Shown: positions 36,362-46,849 of the stretch, one piece after another
How the letters are laid out: each line of letters opens with the position of its first letter
Position numbering within the stretch: the stretch's first letter is position 1
NCBI GenBank assembly: GCA_028015205.1
Contig: CM051510.1
Span: 31,310,580-31,374,579 of the forward strand
Reading direction: 5' to 3'
DNA from: Mytilisepta virgata
Lineage: Eukaryota > Mollusca > Bivalvia > Mytilida > Mytilidae
DNA length: 64,000 nt
Program-made: the position numbers and the translations under genes
Notes under the pieces: model-generated
Told to the model about the DNA's origin: nothing
What the model saw: the letters and a program-made list of their open reading frames with translations, nothing else
Databases searched by the model: none

Positions 36362-36861
36362 TTTTAAACGTGAATTAATCAAATAATTTTACACCTGTCC
36401 TTCCGTCAACATCGGATATCTTTATAAGATAAATTTATCACAAAGATAAATAAACGAGAATAAGAAACATTCAGCTGACTTAAGGCGCCTCCCCAAAGAA
36501 CTGGTTCACACAGGTAAAATGTGTCATCATCGATCCACTCAGGTAATAAATAATATATGGTATTTAAAAGGGGGCCTTTAGAAGGTTGTCATAAACATTT
36601 CACACATACGTAACTAGATATATATTTCAATTAGTCATATGAACAAATTCTGGATTAACACCGTTAAAAATATAAACCAGATGCGATCGATAAAATGAAA
36701 AACTTCTTTGTTTTTAATTTTTACCTGTCTCCCGTAAGACTTTTAATTATATAATAAGTTCATAATTATTCAATTATGCATTAAATTGCCACTCTCATGA
36801 TTATAATAAAAAAAATATTAATAGCAATAATACATATAATCAATTCATTGGTGTCCTAATC

Positions 36862-36915
36862 ATAAAAATATGCCCTTAGCACAACTAACGAGTCGACGAA
36901 AAGTGCACCACAGAT
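36862..36915 (+). repeat. HHL repeat fragment
   Basis: TTAGCACAACTAACGAGTCG then ACGAAAAGTGCACC keeps the flanking GCACAACT and GAAA of the family, but CTGATGA is mutated to CTAACGA and stem II is shortened. Confidence 0.4.
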
Positions 36916-36932
36916 TTTAATATAATAGAAAA

Positions 36933-39700
36933 CAAGAGGCTCACCAGAGCCTGTATCGCTCACCTGGAGTCTGGTTTTCATTGGACAATTAATCAACTAT
37001 TTGACCAAGTTTGTTGCAATTGGTTCAATTGTCCAGGGAAAATTTGTTGAAGATTTATTTTTCATAAGGTTTAATGTTAAAATATGTTCCCTGATGGTGG
37101 TAGTCCTGGCAGGAAGTTGATAAAATTGACCATGAATAAGGGTGAACCTTAAATAAATGTAACAGAACCCGACCTCAAATTACACAAACCAATAACTCCT
37201 AAATAGAATTTGGGAATCCCTTCAAAATTTCAGGGTATGTAGATCTCAACATGGCAAACATTTTTCAATTTACATTTCACTTCTATCTCAAATAGTTTTG
37301 GAGATAAATGACGAAAAATGTTAAATTTTGAAAATTTGACGAAAAAAGGGCAATAACTCCTATTTGGTTTTAGGGATTTCCTTCAAAATTTAAGGTTAGG
37401 TAGATCTTATCATGCTGATCAATTTTACCCCATCAGATTTTTGATATCTGTAACGGTTTTTATGTTATAAGCCAAAAACAACACATGCACCCCTATATTC
37501 TATTTTTAGCTACCACAGCCACGTTTTATGTCAGATCAAAATAAATTGATTATCGTTTGTAGACGACATGTCATAGATCATTCCTATTAAGTTTCAAACC
37601 AATCGGCCCAGCAGTTTCAGAGGAGAAGATTTTTGAATGAAAAATTTTTGAAACTTTGACAAAAAAAGGGCAACAACTCCTAAATGGGTTTTGGGATTTC
37701 CTTTAAAATTTCAGGGTAGGTAGATCTCAACATGGGAAACATTTTTCAAATACATTTTACTTATATCTCAAATAGTTTTGGAGATAAATGACGAAAAATG
37801 TTAAAATTTTGAAAATTTGACGAAAAAAGGGCAATAACTCCTAAACGGGTTTTGGAATTTCCTTCAAAATTTCAGGGTAGGTAGATCTCGTCAAGCTGAT
37901 CAATTTTACTTCAGTCAGATTTTCGATATCTGTAACGGTTTTTGAGTTATTAGCAAAAAACAGCAATTTACCCCTATGTTCTATTTTTAGCAACAGTGGC
38001 CATGTTTTTCATCGGATCAATTTAAAATGAGGATCGTTTGTGGAGGACATGTCATAGATCATTCCTATTAAAATTCAAACCAATCGGCCCAGCGATTTCA
38101 GAGGAGAAGATTTTTGAATGTTAAAATTTTGAAAATTTGACGAAAAAAGGGCAATAACTCCTAAATGGGTTTTGGAATTTCCTTCAAAATTTCAGGGTAG
38201 GTAGATCTCGTCATGCTGATCAATTTTACCCCATGTCAGATTTTCGATATCTGTAACGGTTTTTAAGTTATAAGCCAAAAACAACACATCCACCCCTATA
38301 TTTTATTTTTAGCTACGACAGCCATGTTTTACGTCAGATCAAAATAAATTGAGGATCGTTTGTAGAGGACATGTCATAGATCATTCCTATTAAGTTTCAA
38401 ACCAATCGGCCCAGTGGTTTCAGAGGAGAAGATTTTTGAATGTTAAAATTTTGAAAATTTGACGAAAAAAGGGCAATAACTCCTAAATGGGTTTTGGAAT
38501 TTCCTTCAAAATTTCAGGGTAGGTAGATCTCGTCATGCTGAACAATTTTACTCCGTCAGATTTTCGATATCTGTAACGGTTTTTGAGTTATTAGCAAAAA
38601 ACAGCAATTTACCCCTATGCTCTATTTTTAGCAACAGTGGCCATGTTTTTCATCGGATCAATTTAAAATGAGGATCGTTTGTGGAGGACATGTCATCAAT
38701 TATTCCTATTAAGTTTCAAACCAATCGGCCCAGCGGTTTCAGAGGAGAAGATTTTTGAATGAAAAGTTTACGACGGACGGACGGACGACGGACGAAAAGT
38801 GATGGCAAAAGCTCACATGGCGTTTGGCCAGGTGAGCTATAAAGGGCAACAACTCCTAAATGGGTTTTGGGATTTCCTTTAAAATTTCAGGGTAGGTAGA
38901 TCTCAACATGGCAAACATTTTTCAAACTTACATTTCACTTCTATCTCAAATAGTTTTGGAGATAAATGACGAAAAATGTTAAAATTTTGAAAATTTGACG
39001 AAAAAAGGGCAATAACTCCTAAACGGGTTGTGGAATTTCCTTCAAAATTTCAGGGTAGGTAGATCTCGTCATGCTGATCAATTTTACCGCGTGTCAGATT
39101 TTCGATATCTGTAACGGTTTTTAAGTTATAAGCCAAAAACAACACATCCACCCCTATATTTTATTTTTAGCTACGACAGCCATGTTCTACTTCAGATCAA
39201 AATAAATTGAGGACCGTTTGTAGAGGACATGTCATAGATCATTCCTATTAAGTTTCAAACCAATCGGCCCAGCGGTTTCAGAGGAGAAGATTTTTGAATG
39301 TTAAAATTTTGAAAATTTGACGAAAAAAGGGCAATAACTCCTAAATGGGTTTGGAATTTCCTTCAAAATTTCAGGGTAGGTAGATCTCGTCATGCTGATC
39401 AATTTTACCCCAGTCAGATTTTCGATATCTGTAACGGTTTTTGAGTTATTAGCAAAAAACATCAATTTACCCCTATGTTCTATTTTTAGCAACAGTGGCC
39501 ATGTTTTTCATCGGATCAATATAAAATGAGGATCGTTTGTGGAGGACATGTCATAGATCATTCCTATTAAGTTTCAAACCAATCGACCCAGCGGTTTCAG
39601 AGGAGAAGATTTTTGAATGAAAAGTTTACGACGGACGGACGGACGGACGACGGACGAAAAGTGATGGCAAAAGCTCACATGGCCTTTGGCCAGGTGAGCT
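36933..39700 (+). mobile_element. AGGCTC-end element with 160/320-bp tandem core
   Basis: It starts CAAGAGGCTC with a GGCTC-ACCA-GAGCC hairpin and TGTATCGCTCACCTGG, and ends with hairpin TGGCCTTTGGCCA then GGTGAGCT, followed by an A-run. Core units marked by GGGCAATAACTCCTAAAT begin near 37350, 37671, 37831, 38151, 38471, 38848, 39009 and 39331; spacing is about 160 or 320 bp. A GACGGAC microsatellite precedes each end. An internal terminus at 38839 is followed at once by more core units without a new head, so this is a composite of about 1.5 elements. Non-coding. Confidence 0.82.
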
Positions 39701-40369
39701 AAAAAGATGTCAAGAAAAGGATTTACATAGACAGGAGGAAATAGAAATATTACAGGTGAAAGATAAAGACACCTCATTTTTTCAAATAAATGCAAGCAAC
39801 TGATTAAACCAGCATGGACTTACAAGCTTATAAACAGATATATCATGATCAGGAGGGATATTTGCAAAATGTACTTGTCGAGACATGTTAAAATATCCTT
39901 AGCCGTCAAAGGAGGTGTATTTAATCTCAAAACTGGTATTTTTCGCAAGTATTCCGATCGCTTATGATATAAATCGAATGTCATTTATTAAAATGCAGCG
40001 ATGATAAAGATGTCACAAACGTCTCGGTTAAGGGGTGTTTTTTTCGCAAATAAATGTACACATGTACCCCTCTGCAAAGGGGAAAAGGACAAACCGAAAT
40101 GGTAAATACCTTGTTCGTATACATTAAAAGGAAAATGCGGTGCTTTGTGAAAAATACCCCGGCTATCAAACAATCAGATTCCTTAATTATAGTATCTATG
40201 TACCGGAAAACAAATACAGACAATTAAATGCACAATTTTCTTCTAAACCTTAGTTGAAATATTAAGCTGGATTAAATAGTCTTTTTTCTCTGTATGCTTG
40301 AAATGTTCGAGTTTATCCTGAAGTTTGTTACTTTGAACACAATCGTTGTTAAAAGTGGAATGTGGGGAT

Positions 40370-40411
<42 letters not shown>

Positions 40412-40571
40412 TAAGAAAAAGTACCCGAGCAAATACTAGAATACCTGTCAATAATATACCGGGAAAAATAATTTTGATGAAAATACTTACTTAAGAAAAA
40501 GTACCCGAGCAAATACTAGAATACCTGTCAATAATATACCGGGAAAAATAATTTTGATGAAAATACTTACC
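40370..40571 (+). repeat. 40-nt poly-G tract followed by an 80-bp tandem duplication
   Basis: G-run 40370-40409, then two adjacent near-identical copies of an 80-bp segment (40411-40491 and 40492-40571) starting TAAGAAAAAGTACCCGAGCA. A run this long could form a G-quadruplex and is often misassembled. Confidence 0.85.
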
Positions 40572-41657
40572 CGAAAAACAGCCATATCGAAAAAGTACGC
40601 CCGATCTATCTGAGGAATTGAATAACACTCAAGTTTATGTAAATACCACCCGAATAATTATTAATTTTTCAAAACATACCCCGAATTAATACCAAAAAAT
40701 CATGAAAAACCCACCCAAATTTTCCGCACATCCCCGTATAGGTTTATATAGGGAGTTACCCCTCGGGGTGCGTGGGACACTATCGTTATGCTGTACTTAA
40801 AATCATCTGTCTTTCCGTAATTTCTACTAAAATGTCTAGTTTTACTTAAAATCAAACAGTTTTATTTGAGCAATGTTGTAATATCTGTAAAACTGCGAAA
40901 TGATTTTCTAATGCTGTGAATAAAAAATTAATAGTACATGTACAAAGAGGTATTTAGATGTGAGCTATTTATTGCCCCCTTGATTTCTTTTTGTACATTT
41001 GTATTATTGGAAAACTCCATAGCCTATTATTTTTATATTGAATGAACATCAGTGTCTTTGAGTAAGGATAGGTAAACACAATTTTTTTTTTACCAACTTA
41101 CAATGTTATGTGATATTTGTTTTATATTATGTGATAATAGTCTTCACCATCACAGTTATTTGCTAAGATTACTATCATTTACACCTTTAACACCTCAGTC
41201 AAACACACCCACCACTAATTTATTCGTCGTAAAAGGTCATTTTATCTGGAAGAAAATTATAATTATTTTTCACTTCACATACACATGACATACAAAACGA
41301 AGTTAAAATACATAATTTATGTTTTATCTTTTTAAATCTTTTTCGCCGGAAAATAGTGTCAAAACAGAAAAAATATGCAATATTCAAAACCTTGACTAAC
41401 AAATTTATGTGCACAATCTCCTATCATTTTAGCCTGTTCCTGGTAGTAAAATTATTATTTACCGTCGGCTTCCAATATTGCAGCCATTTTACTTGCATGT
41501 TTTGTTTATTTTACGTCCATACTCATAATATATTTATACATGATATAATTGCAGTATTTTTCCTATCTGTATGAAAAGGCATATTTAAAACCACATTTTT
41601 TTTTATAAAACAGAACACTTATAATTTGTCCACAGTTTTCGTTTGGGGATGTGTGTC

Positions 41658-41915
41658 CCGCCCCCACCCCCCCCCCCCCCCCCCCCACCCCCCCAAAAAA
41701 AATCCATTTGCATATTTATGATAGTTGTGCAGCATTTTACCAATATTTCTGTATTTTTAAGATTTCTTCAATAAAACGGTAAACGATAGATATGAGTTAA
41801 CGTGATATACTATAAAATAAAAAAAAATAATATTTTAAATATCAGAAAATAAAATAATAACCCCCCCCCCCCCCCACAAGGAAAAAAAAAAACAAAAAAA
41901 AAAAAAAAAAAAACA
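41658..41915 (+). repeat. Poly-C tracts and poly-A tract
   Basis: C-rich run 41658-41694 with single A interruptions, a second C-run at 41861-41875 and an A-rich run to about 41915. Confidence 0.85.
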
Positions 41916-42908
41916 AAAACGATCATACTCGTTCTTACAGTACCCACTGTACCAAAAGATGCAGACGTCGTGATCCGGCAGCGTTTTTCACCATTGTAGA
42001 ATGGGTAGTTTAATTATATAATATATTATCATTTGACGCTAATGAGATCAGCAGTTGCTATCACACTTTAAAATTTTTGGATAAAAAATCCCTCACATTT
42101 CAAAGATCAGTTCATTTCTCTTATTTTCATTCCGCAAAAAAAAACCATTGCAACAATTTTCGGACGCATATGTATCTCACCCTGCAGAGTTCTGAAAAAA
42201 AACCCATACAATGACACATACTGATGTCAGAAACGTTAATATAATAAACGATGACCTGATTATATTATATACATGATATAATCAGTAATGGAAGGTGACC
42301 CGAAGCCCTAACCGAGGTCACAGTGGTTTGACCCGACGTTATCTAGATTTGACCTGAAGTTATTAGAACTTGAGAAATGTAGAAAAGCTACAGTTTTGCC
42401 ATAGAAAACTTCCCTTTTAAAATACAATAATCACATTATTGGTTTCTCTAGTGCTGCGGGAAGATATATAACGCTTTACACACGCAACGGACATTTTACG
42501 ATATCAATCTACAGCAAACCCGATAATGTTAAAGTCTAACAGTCAGTACATTGCATATAAAGCTGCTTAAACCGTCGCTTAGGGTAGTCGTTAACTTACT
42601 GGAAAGTGTGGCCTTTAATTAATTGTCATGCAACTTCCTAGAACAGCTATAAAACACAGTTCACTTGCTTTTTGTACTGTGTATTAAGTGGGTTAATTTC
42701 ACTTGTTCATTATTACACAACACCCCTCTTTTTACTTACAGTGGAGTAAAGTAAATATTCTTCTGAGCTATTTAGTACTGAATGGGATCACGAAATGTAA
42801 TGGCGTGAACTCGGGATTCCCCTTTCGTTCTAAATAAAGCAGTGAGGCTTTCGGTATACTAGTATATAATCTATTCTGGACGTAACTTGAATCTCGAAAA
42901 GACGAGGG

Positions 42909-44510
42909 GATGCCGAGGTACAAATAAAAAAAACTATAAAAGAGACAAACACTCTTTTGAGATCAAGAAGAAGGACTATTTAAAAAAAATAACCACTCTA
43001 AGGTAAAAAACTAGAGGCTCTCAAGAGCATGTGTCGCTCACCTGTATGTAATGTGATTTTGGAAATTATGTAAAATTATATAATGATTGAGACCAAGATT
43101 GGTTTAATTTGACACAGTATTTAAAATTAAAAACAGGTCATCTTAGTGTAGTCTTACAATAGCTACTGAAGACATCTTATCATTATTATTTTTGAATATG
43201 TGGTCAAGTTGTGACCATTCAGAATTTTTTTTACAATTTTCTGATAGACTTCTAAACATCTTGGATGATGGATCGGCAACAAAGTAACAACACTTGGTCA
43301 GCACCTCATAAGGAACATTCATGCTATGTTTTGTTACATTCCATTCAGTGGTTCTCTAAAAGAAGTCATTTGTATGCATTTCCCGTAGGGTCCAATGTTA
43401 AACTTAGTCCCCCGCTGGCGGCCATCTTGGATGATGGATCGGCTACAAAGTAACAACACTTGGTCAGCACCTGATAAGGAACATTCATGCCAGATTTAGT
43501 TTCATTCCATTCAGTGGTTCTCTAAAAGAAGTCATTTGTATACATTTCCCATAGGGTCCTATGTTAAACTAAGTTCCCCGCTGGCGGGCATCTTGGACGA
43601 TGGATCAGCTACAAAGTAACAACACTTGGTCAGCACTTCATAAGAAATATTCATGCCATGTTTGGTTTCATTCCATTAAGTGGGTCACTAAAAGACGTCA
43701 TTTGTATGCATTTCCCATAAGGTTCTATGTTAAACTAAGTCCCCCGCTGGCGGCCATCTTGGATGATGGATCGGCTACAAAGTAACAACACTTGGTCAGC
43801 ACCTCATAAGGAACATTCATGCCATGTTTGGTTTCCTTCCATTCAACGGTTCTCTAAAAGAAGTCATTTGTATGCATTTCCCATAGGGTCCTATGTTAAA
43901 CTAAGTCCCCCTCTGGCGGCCAGCTTGGACGATGGATCGGCTACAAAGTAACAACACTTGGTCAGCACCTTATAAGGGTTCATTCATGCCAGATTTTTTT
44001 TCATTCCATTCAGTGGTTCTCTAAAAGAAGTCATTTGTATGCATTTCCCCTAGGGTCCTATGTTAAAGTAAGTTCCCCGCTGGCGGCCATCTTGGATGAT
44101 GGATCGGCTGCAAAGTAACAACACTTGGTAAGCACCTCACAAGGAACATTCATGCCATGTTTGGTTTCATTCCATTCAGTGGTTCTCTAGAAGAAGTTCA
44201 AAATGTAAAATGTTAACGACGACGACGGACGACGCCGGACGACGGACGACGGACGCCAAGTGATGCGAAAAGCTCACTTGGCCCTTCAGGCCAGGTGAGC
44301 TAAAAATTAATGGGTTTAATTTACATGAGCAACTAACATATCCAGTACGTGAACATTAAAAGTTTTTTTTAAATATTGAAACTGTCTGTCAAGTCTTCAA
44401 AACGCAACAAATGGCTAAAGTAAAACCATTTCTAATCAGCAGTTCTAACTCTCACAAATATGAATATAGGAAAAAACATCACGCTCTTACCAAAACACTA
44501 GAAGTTTAGA
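42909..44510 (+). repeat. Duplicated segment, copy A (interrupted)
   Basis: 42909-43010 and 44302-44510 together match the continuous segment 46049-46345. Copy A is interrupted by the element at 43011-44301. Confidence 0.88.
43011..44301 (+). mobile_element. AGGCTC-end element with 166-bp tandem core
   Basis: It starts CTAGAGGCTCTCAAGAGC and TGTCGCTCACCTG, and ends with hairpin TGGCCCTTCAGGCCA then GGTGAGCT and an A-run. About six core units (start near 43263, 43430, 43597, 43763, 43930, 44097) carry GATGGATCGGCTACAAAGTA and CCCGCTGGCGGCCATCTTGG at a 166-167 bp period. The final GACGACGGAC microsatellite precedes the 3' hairpin. Repeated short ORFs inside are array artefacts. Its absence at 46049-46345 shows it is an insertion. 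Confidence 0.88.
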
Positions 44511-44992
44511 AATTCGGTATATATAATCAATTTTTTTTTGGACGTAACTCGAATCTCGAAAACCCCCCCAAAAAAGAAATCAAATTCACAGTTTGTAATC
44601 GGTCTATCATAAATCAGACAACTACCAAAAAATCCAAAACAGACACAGATTTACATTATACCGTTTCCTGGACAGATATAGCTTTTAAAGACCTTGTCAA
44701 CACAACATTTGTAGAATGTTTTACCTCTTAATCTAGATTATAATGTACTTTTCTTGCAATCAAGTCACTTGAAAGGTTTAAATGTCGCTCGTGTTATACA
44801 AACATTAAATAAAATATCTTTACTATAAAAGGAAATCATTGCTGTATGCACGTCCTAGATTGGTACACCTGCACCAGATAAATGCTTCATGACATTAGCA
44901 TACTCCTGCTGCATTGAAATGGTTTGACAGACCAAACAGTTTTTTTGCATACTATACAGAAAATCTATACAGAGAAGTATAAATATATTTGT

Positions 44993-45282
44993 TCATATCA
45001 AATTATGCAATTTACAGCTCCGTTCATTAGAAAGTCTTTAATACTGAGGAGAGTGGACCCTGCTACTGCAAAATTATATAGTACATCAATTAATGTCTGC
45101 CATCAACCATTGCGGGTATAAGGGTTGATGGCATACATGCCAATATCTCATAAACTAAACAAACAAGCAAGAAATCAAAAACATTAATTGGTGTACTATA
45201 AACTATGCAGTAGCGGGGTCCCTCTCCTCAGTATTAAAGCCCTTCTAATGAATGGAGCTGTAAATTGCATAATTTGATATGA
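44993..45282. mobile_element. Foldback element with arms of about 105 bp
   Basis: The left arm (TCATATCAAATTATGCAATT and onward to about 45105) is repeated inverted at about 45180-45282 with a few differences; the centre holds its own hairpin (GCCATCAACC / GGTTGATGGC). Confidence 0.85.
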
Positions 45283-46048
45283 CGAAAGACGCGTTTCTGT
45301 TTTTTTATCAAAGTTTTTAAAATCTGGACATATTTTATCGATTTCAGTTTCTAAATTTTGTCGAAAGAGATTGATATTTATATTTAGGACAAGTTAGGAA
45401 AAAATTATTCTCATCTTCTAATTCTAAATTACATTGTTTGCTATAAAAGTATAGTTATAAGAAAAGTACAGACATTATTACGCACCAGGGGGCAGTCTTC
45501 AAATATCAGGACTAGAATATGTTAATATCTTATTAATAAGGACCATTTCGCAGAGCTACATTTTGACCCCACCACTGTTACGGTCAAACTTGTTAAAATT
45601 ATGAAACAAATAGCTTAACGATCTTAAACTGTCACTACATTGATATTTATGTCGCAGTTGTGATTTTAGTAAGAAATAAGGATGAAATGCCTAAGATTTT
45701 ATCAGTTTATACATATTGAATGATACGAATTACGCCCATTTTATACATTCTTTTAAATACTTCAGATTTGAAATCTTGATTGAATGTTGTACCTTGTTAA
45801 GTACCACTTGTACAATCAAATCACCTGAAGAATTTTATGTAAATAGGTTTTATACAAAAATAATGCACTATTTTCGAACTAGAAACGACCCTTGATTATA
45901 GTAACCAGCAGAGATTACAGTGATTTGTAAAGTATGTTCATCCTGATATATGAGTTCATGTTTAACAATGATAAAGGTATTATAATTTTCAATCGATTGA
46001 ATTTATTTATATATTGTCACGTAGGCGTGTGAGAAATGACAAGGTGAT

Positions 46049-46345
46049 GCCGAACTACAAATAAAAAAAACTATAAAAGAGACAAACACTCTTTTGAGAT
46101 CAAGAAGAAGGACTATTTAAAAAAAATTAACCACTCTAAGGTAAAAATAAAATGGGTTTAATTTACATGAACAACTAACATATCCAGTACGTGAACATTA
46201 AAAGTTTTTTTAAAATTGAAACTGTCTGTCAAGTCTTCAAAACTCAACAAATGGCTAAAGTAAAACCATTTCTAATCAGCAGTTCTAACTCTCACAAATA
46301 TAAATATAAGAAAAAAACATCACGCGCTTACCAAAATACTAGAAG
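46049..46345 (+). repeat. Duplicated segment, copy B (uninterrupted, empty site)
   Basis: Continuous counterpart of 42909-43010 plus 44302-44510, sharing for example GAGATCAAGAAGAAGGACTA and AACTAACATATCCAGTACGT. At the point where copy A holds a 1.3-kb element it reads only GGTAAAAATAAAATGGG. Confidence 0.88.
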
Positions 46346-46849
46346 TGAAGTCGCACTATCTAAGGTATCAAAAATAGTCGAGACAGTATAGGGTTCTGGA
46401 CAGATTATTATAAGAAGCATAAAAGAAACCTTCGTATGATGTACAAAGGTTATGCCTCAATGCTAATTACATGCACATCATGTGCAGAGATCTGTCATAA
46501 TACCTGAAATAATTGTGGATTCCTCCAATATGAATAAATGAAATAAACAGCAAATACTAACTGGAGAAAATATCAAATATACGTGTCTTCGATTTGAACA
46601 TCAACCCACAATTCCTTTAGACCCGATTTTAAATAGACAAAAAAAAAAAAAAAAACAAAAAAAAAACAAGCGCCAATCAGATATAGGGCCAATGAAATAC
46701 TAGTAAGAGTGCGGCTAAATCAAACGTAAAAACAATGACCACTGAAATAGAAGAAGTTAGTAATAATCAATCTGAGAATGGTCAATCGTCAAATCCGTCA
46801 ATATAAAATGCACATGAAAATATATAACTCATAATTAATTAACCACCAT

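Larger units (their letters stand above)
39701..42908. other. AT-rich region with homopolymer tracts
   Basis: No gene recognised. It contains the poly-G tract and 80-bp duplication at 40370-40571 and poly-C/poly-A tracts near 41658-41694 and 41861-41915. Confidence 0.5.

Noticed and set aside
36933..39700. CRISPR-like array
   Set aside because: Units of 160-320 bp are contiguous tandem repeats without unique spacers, in a eukaryotic genome.
43265..43951. Repeated ORFs of about 62 codons in tandem
   Set aside because: They follow the 166-bp array unit, have no start or domain logic and drift with the repeat; a coding-repeat protein is not supported.
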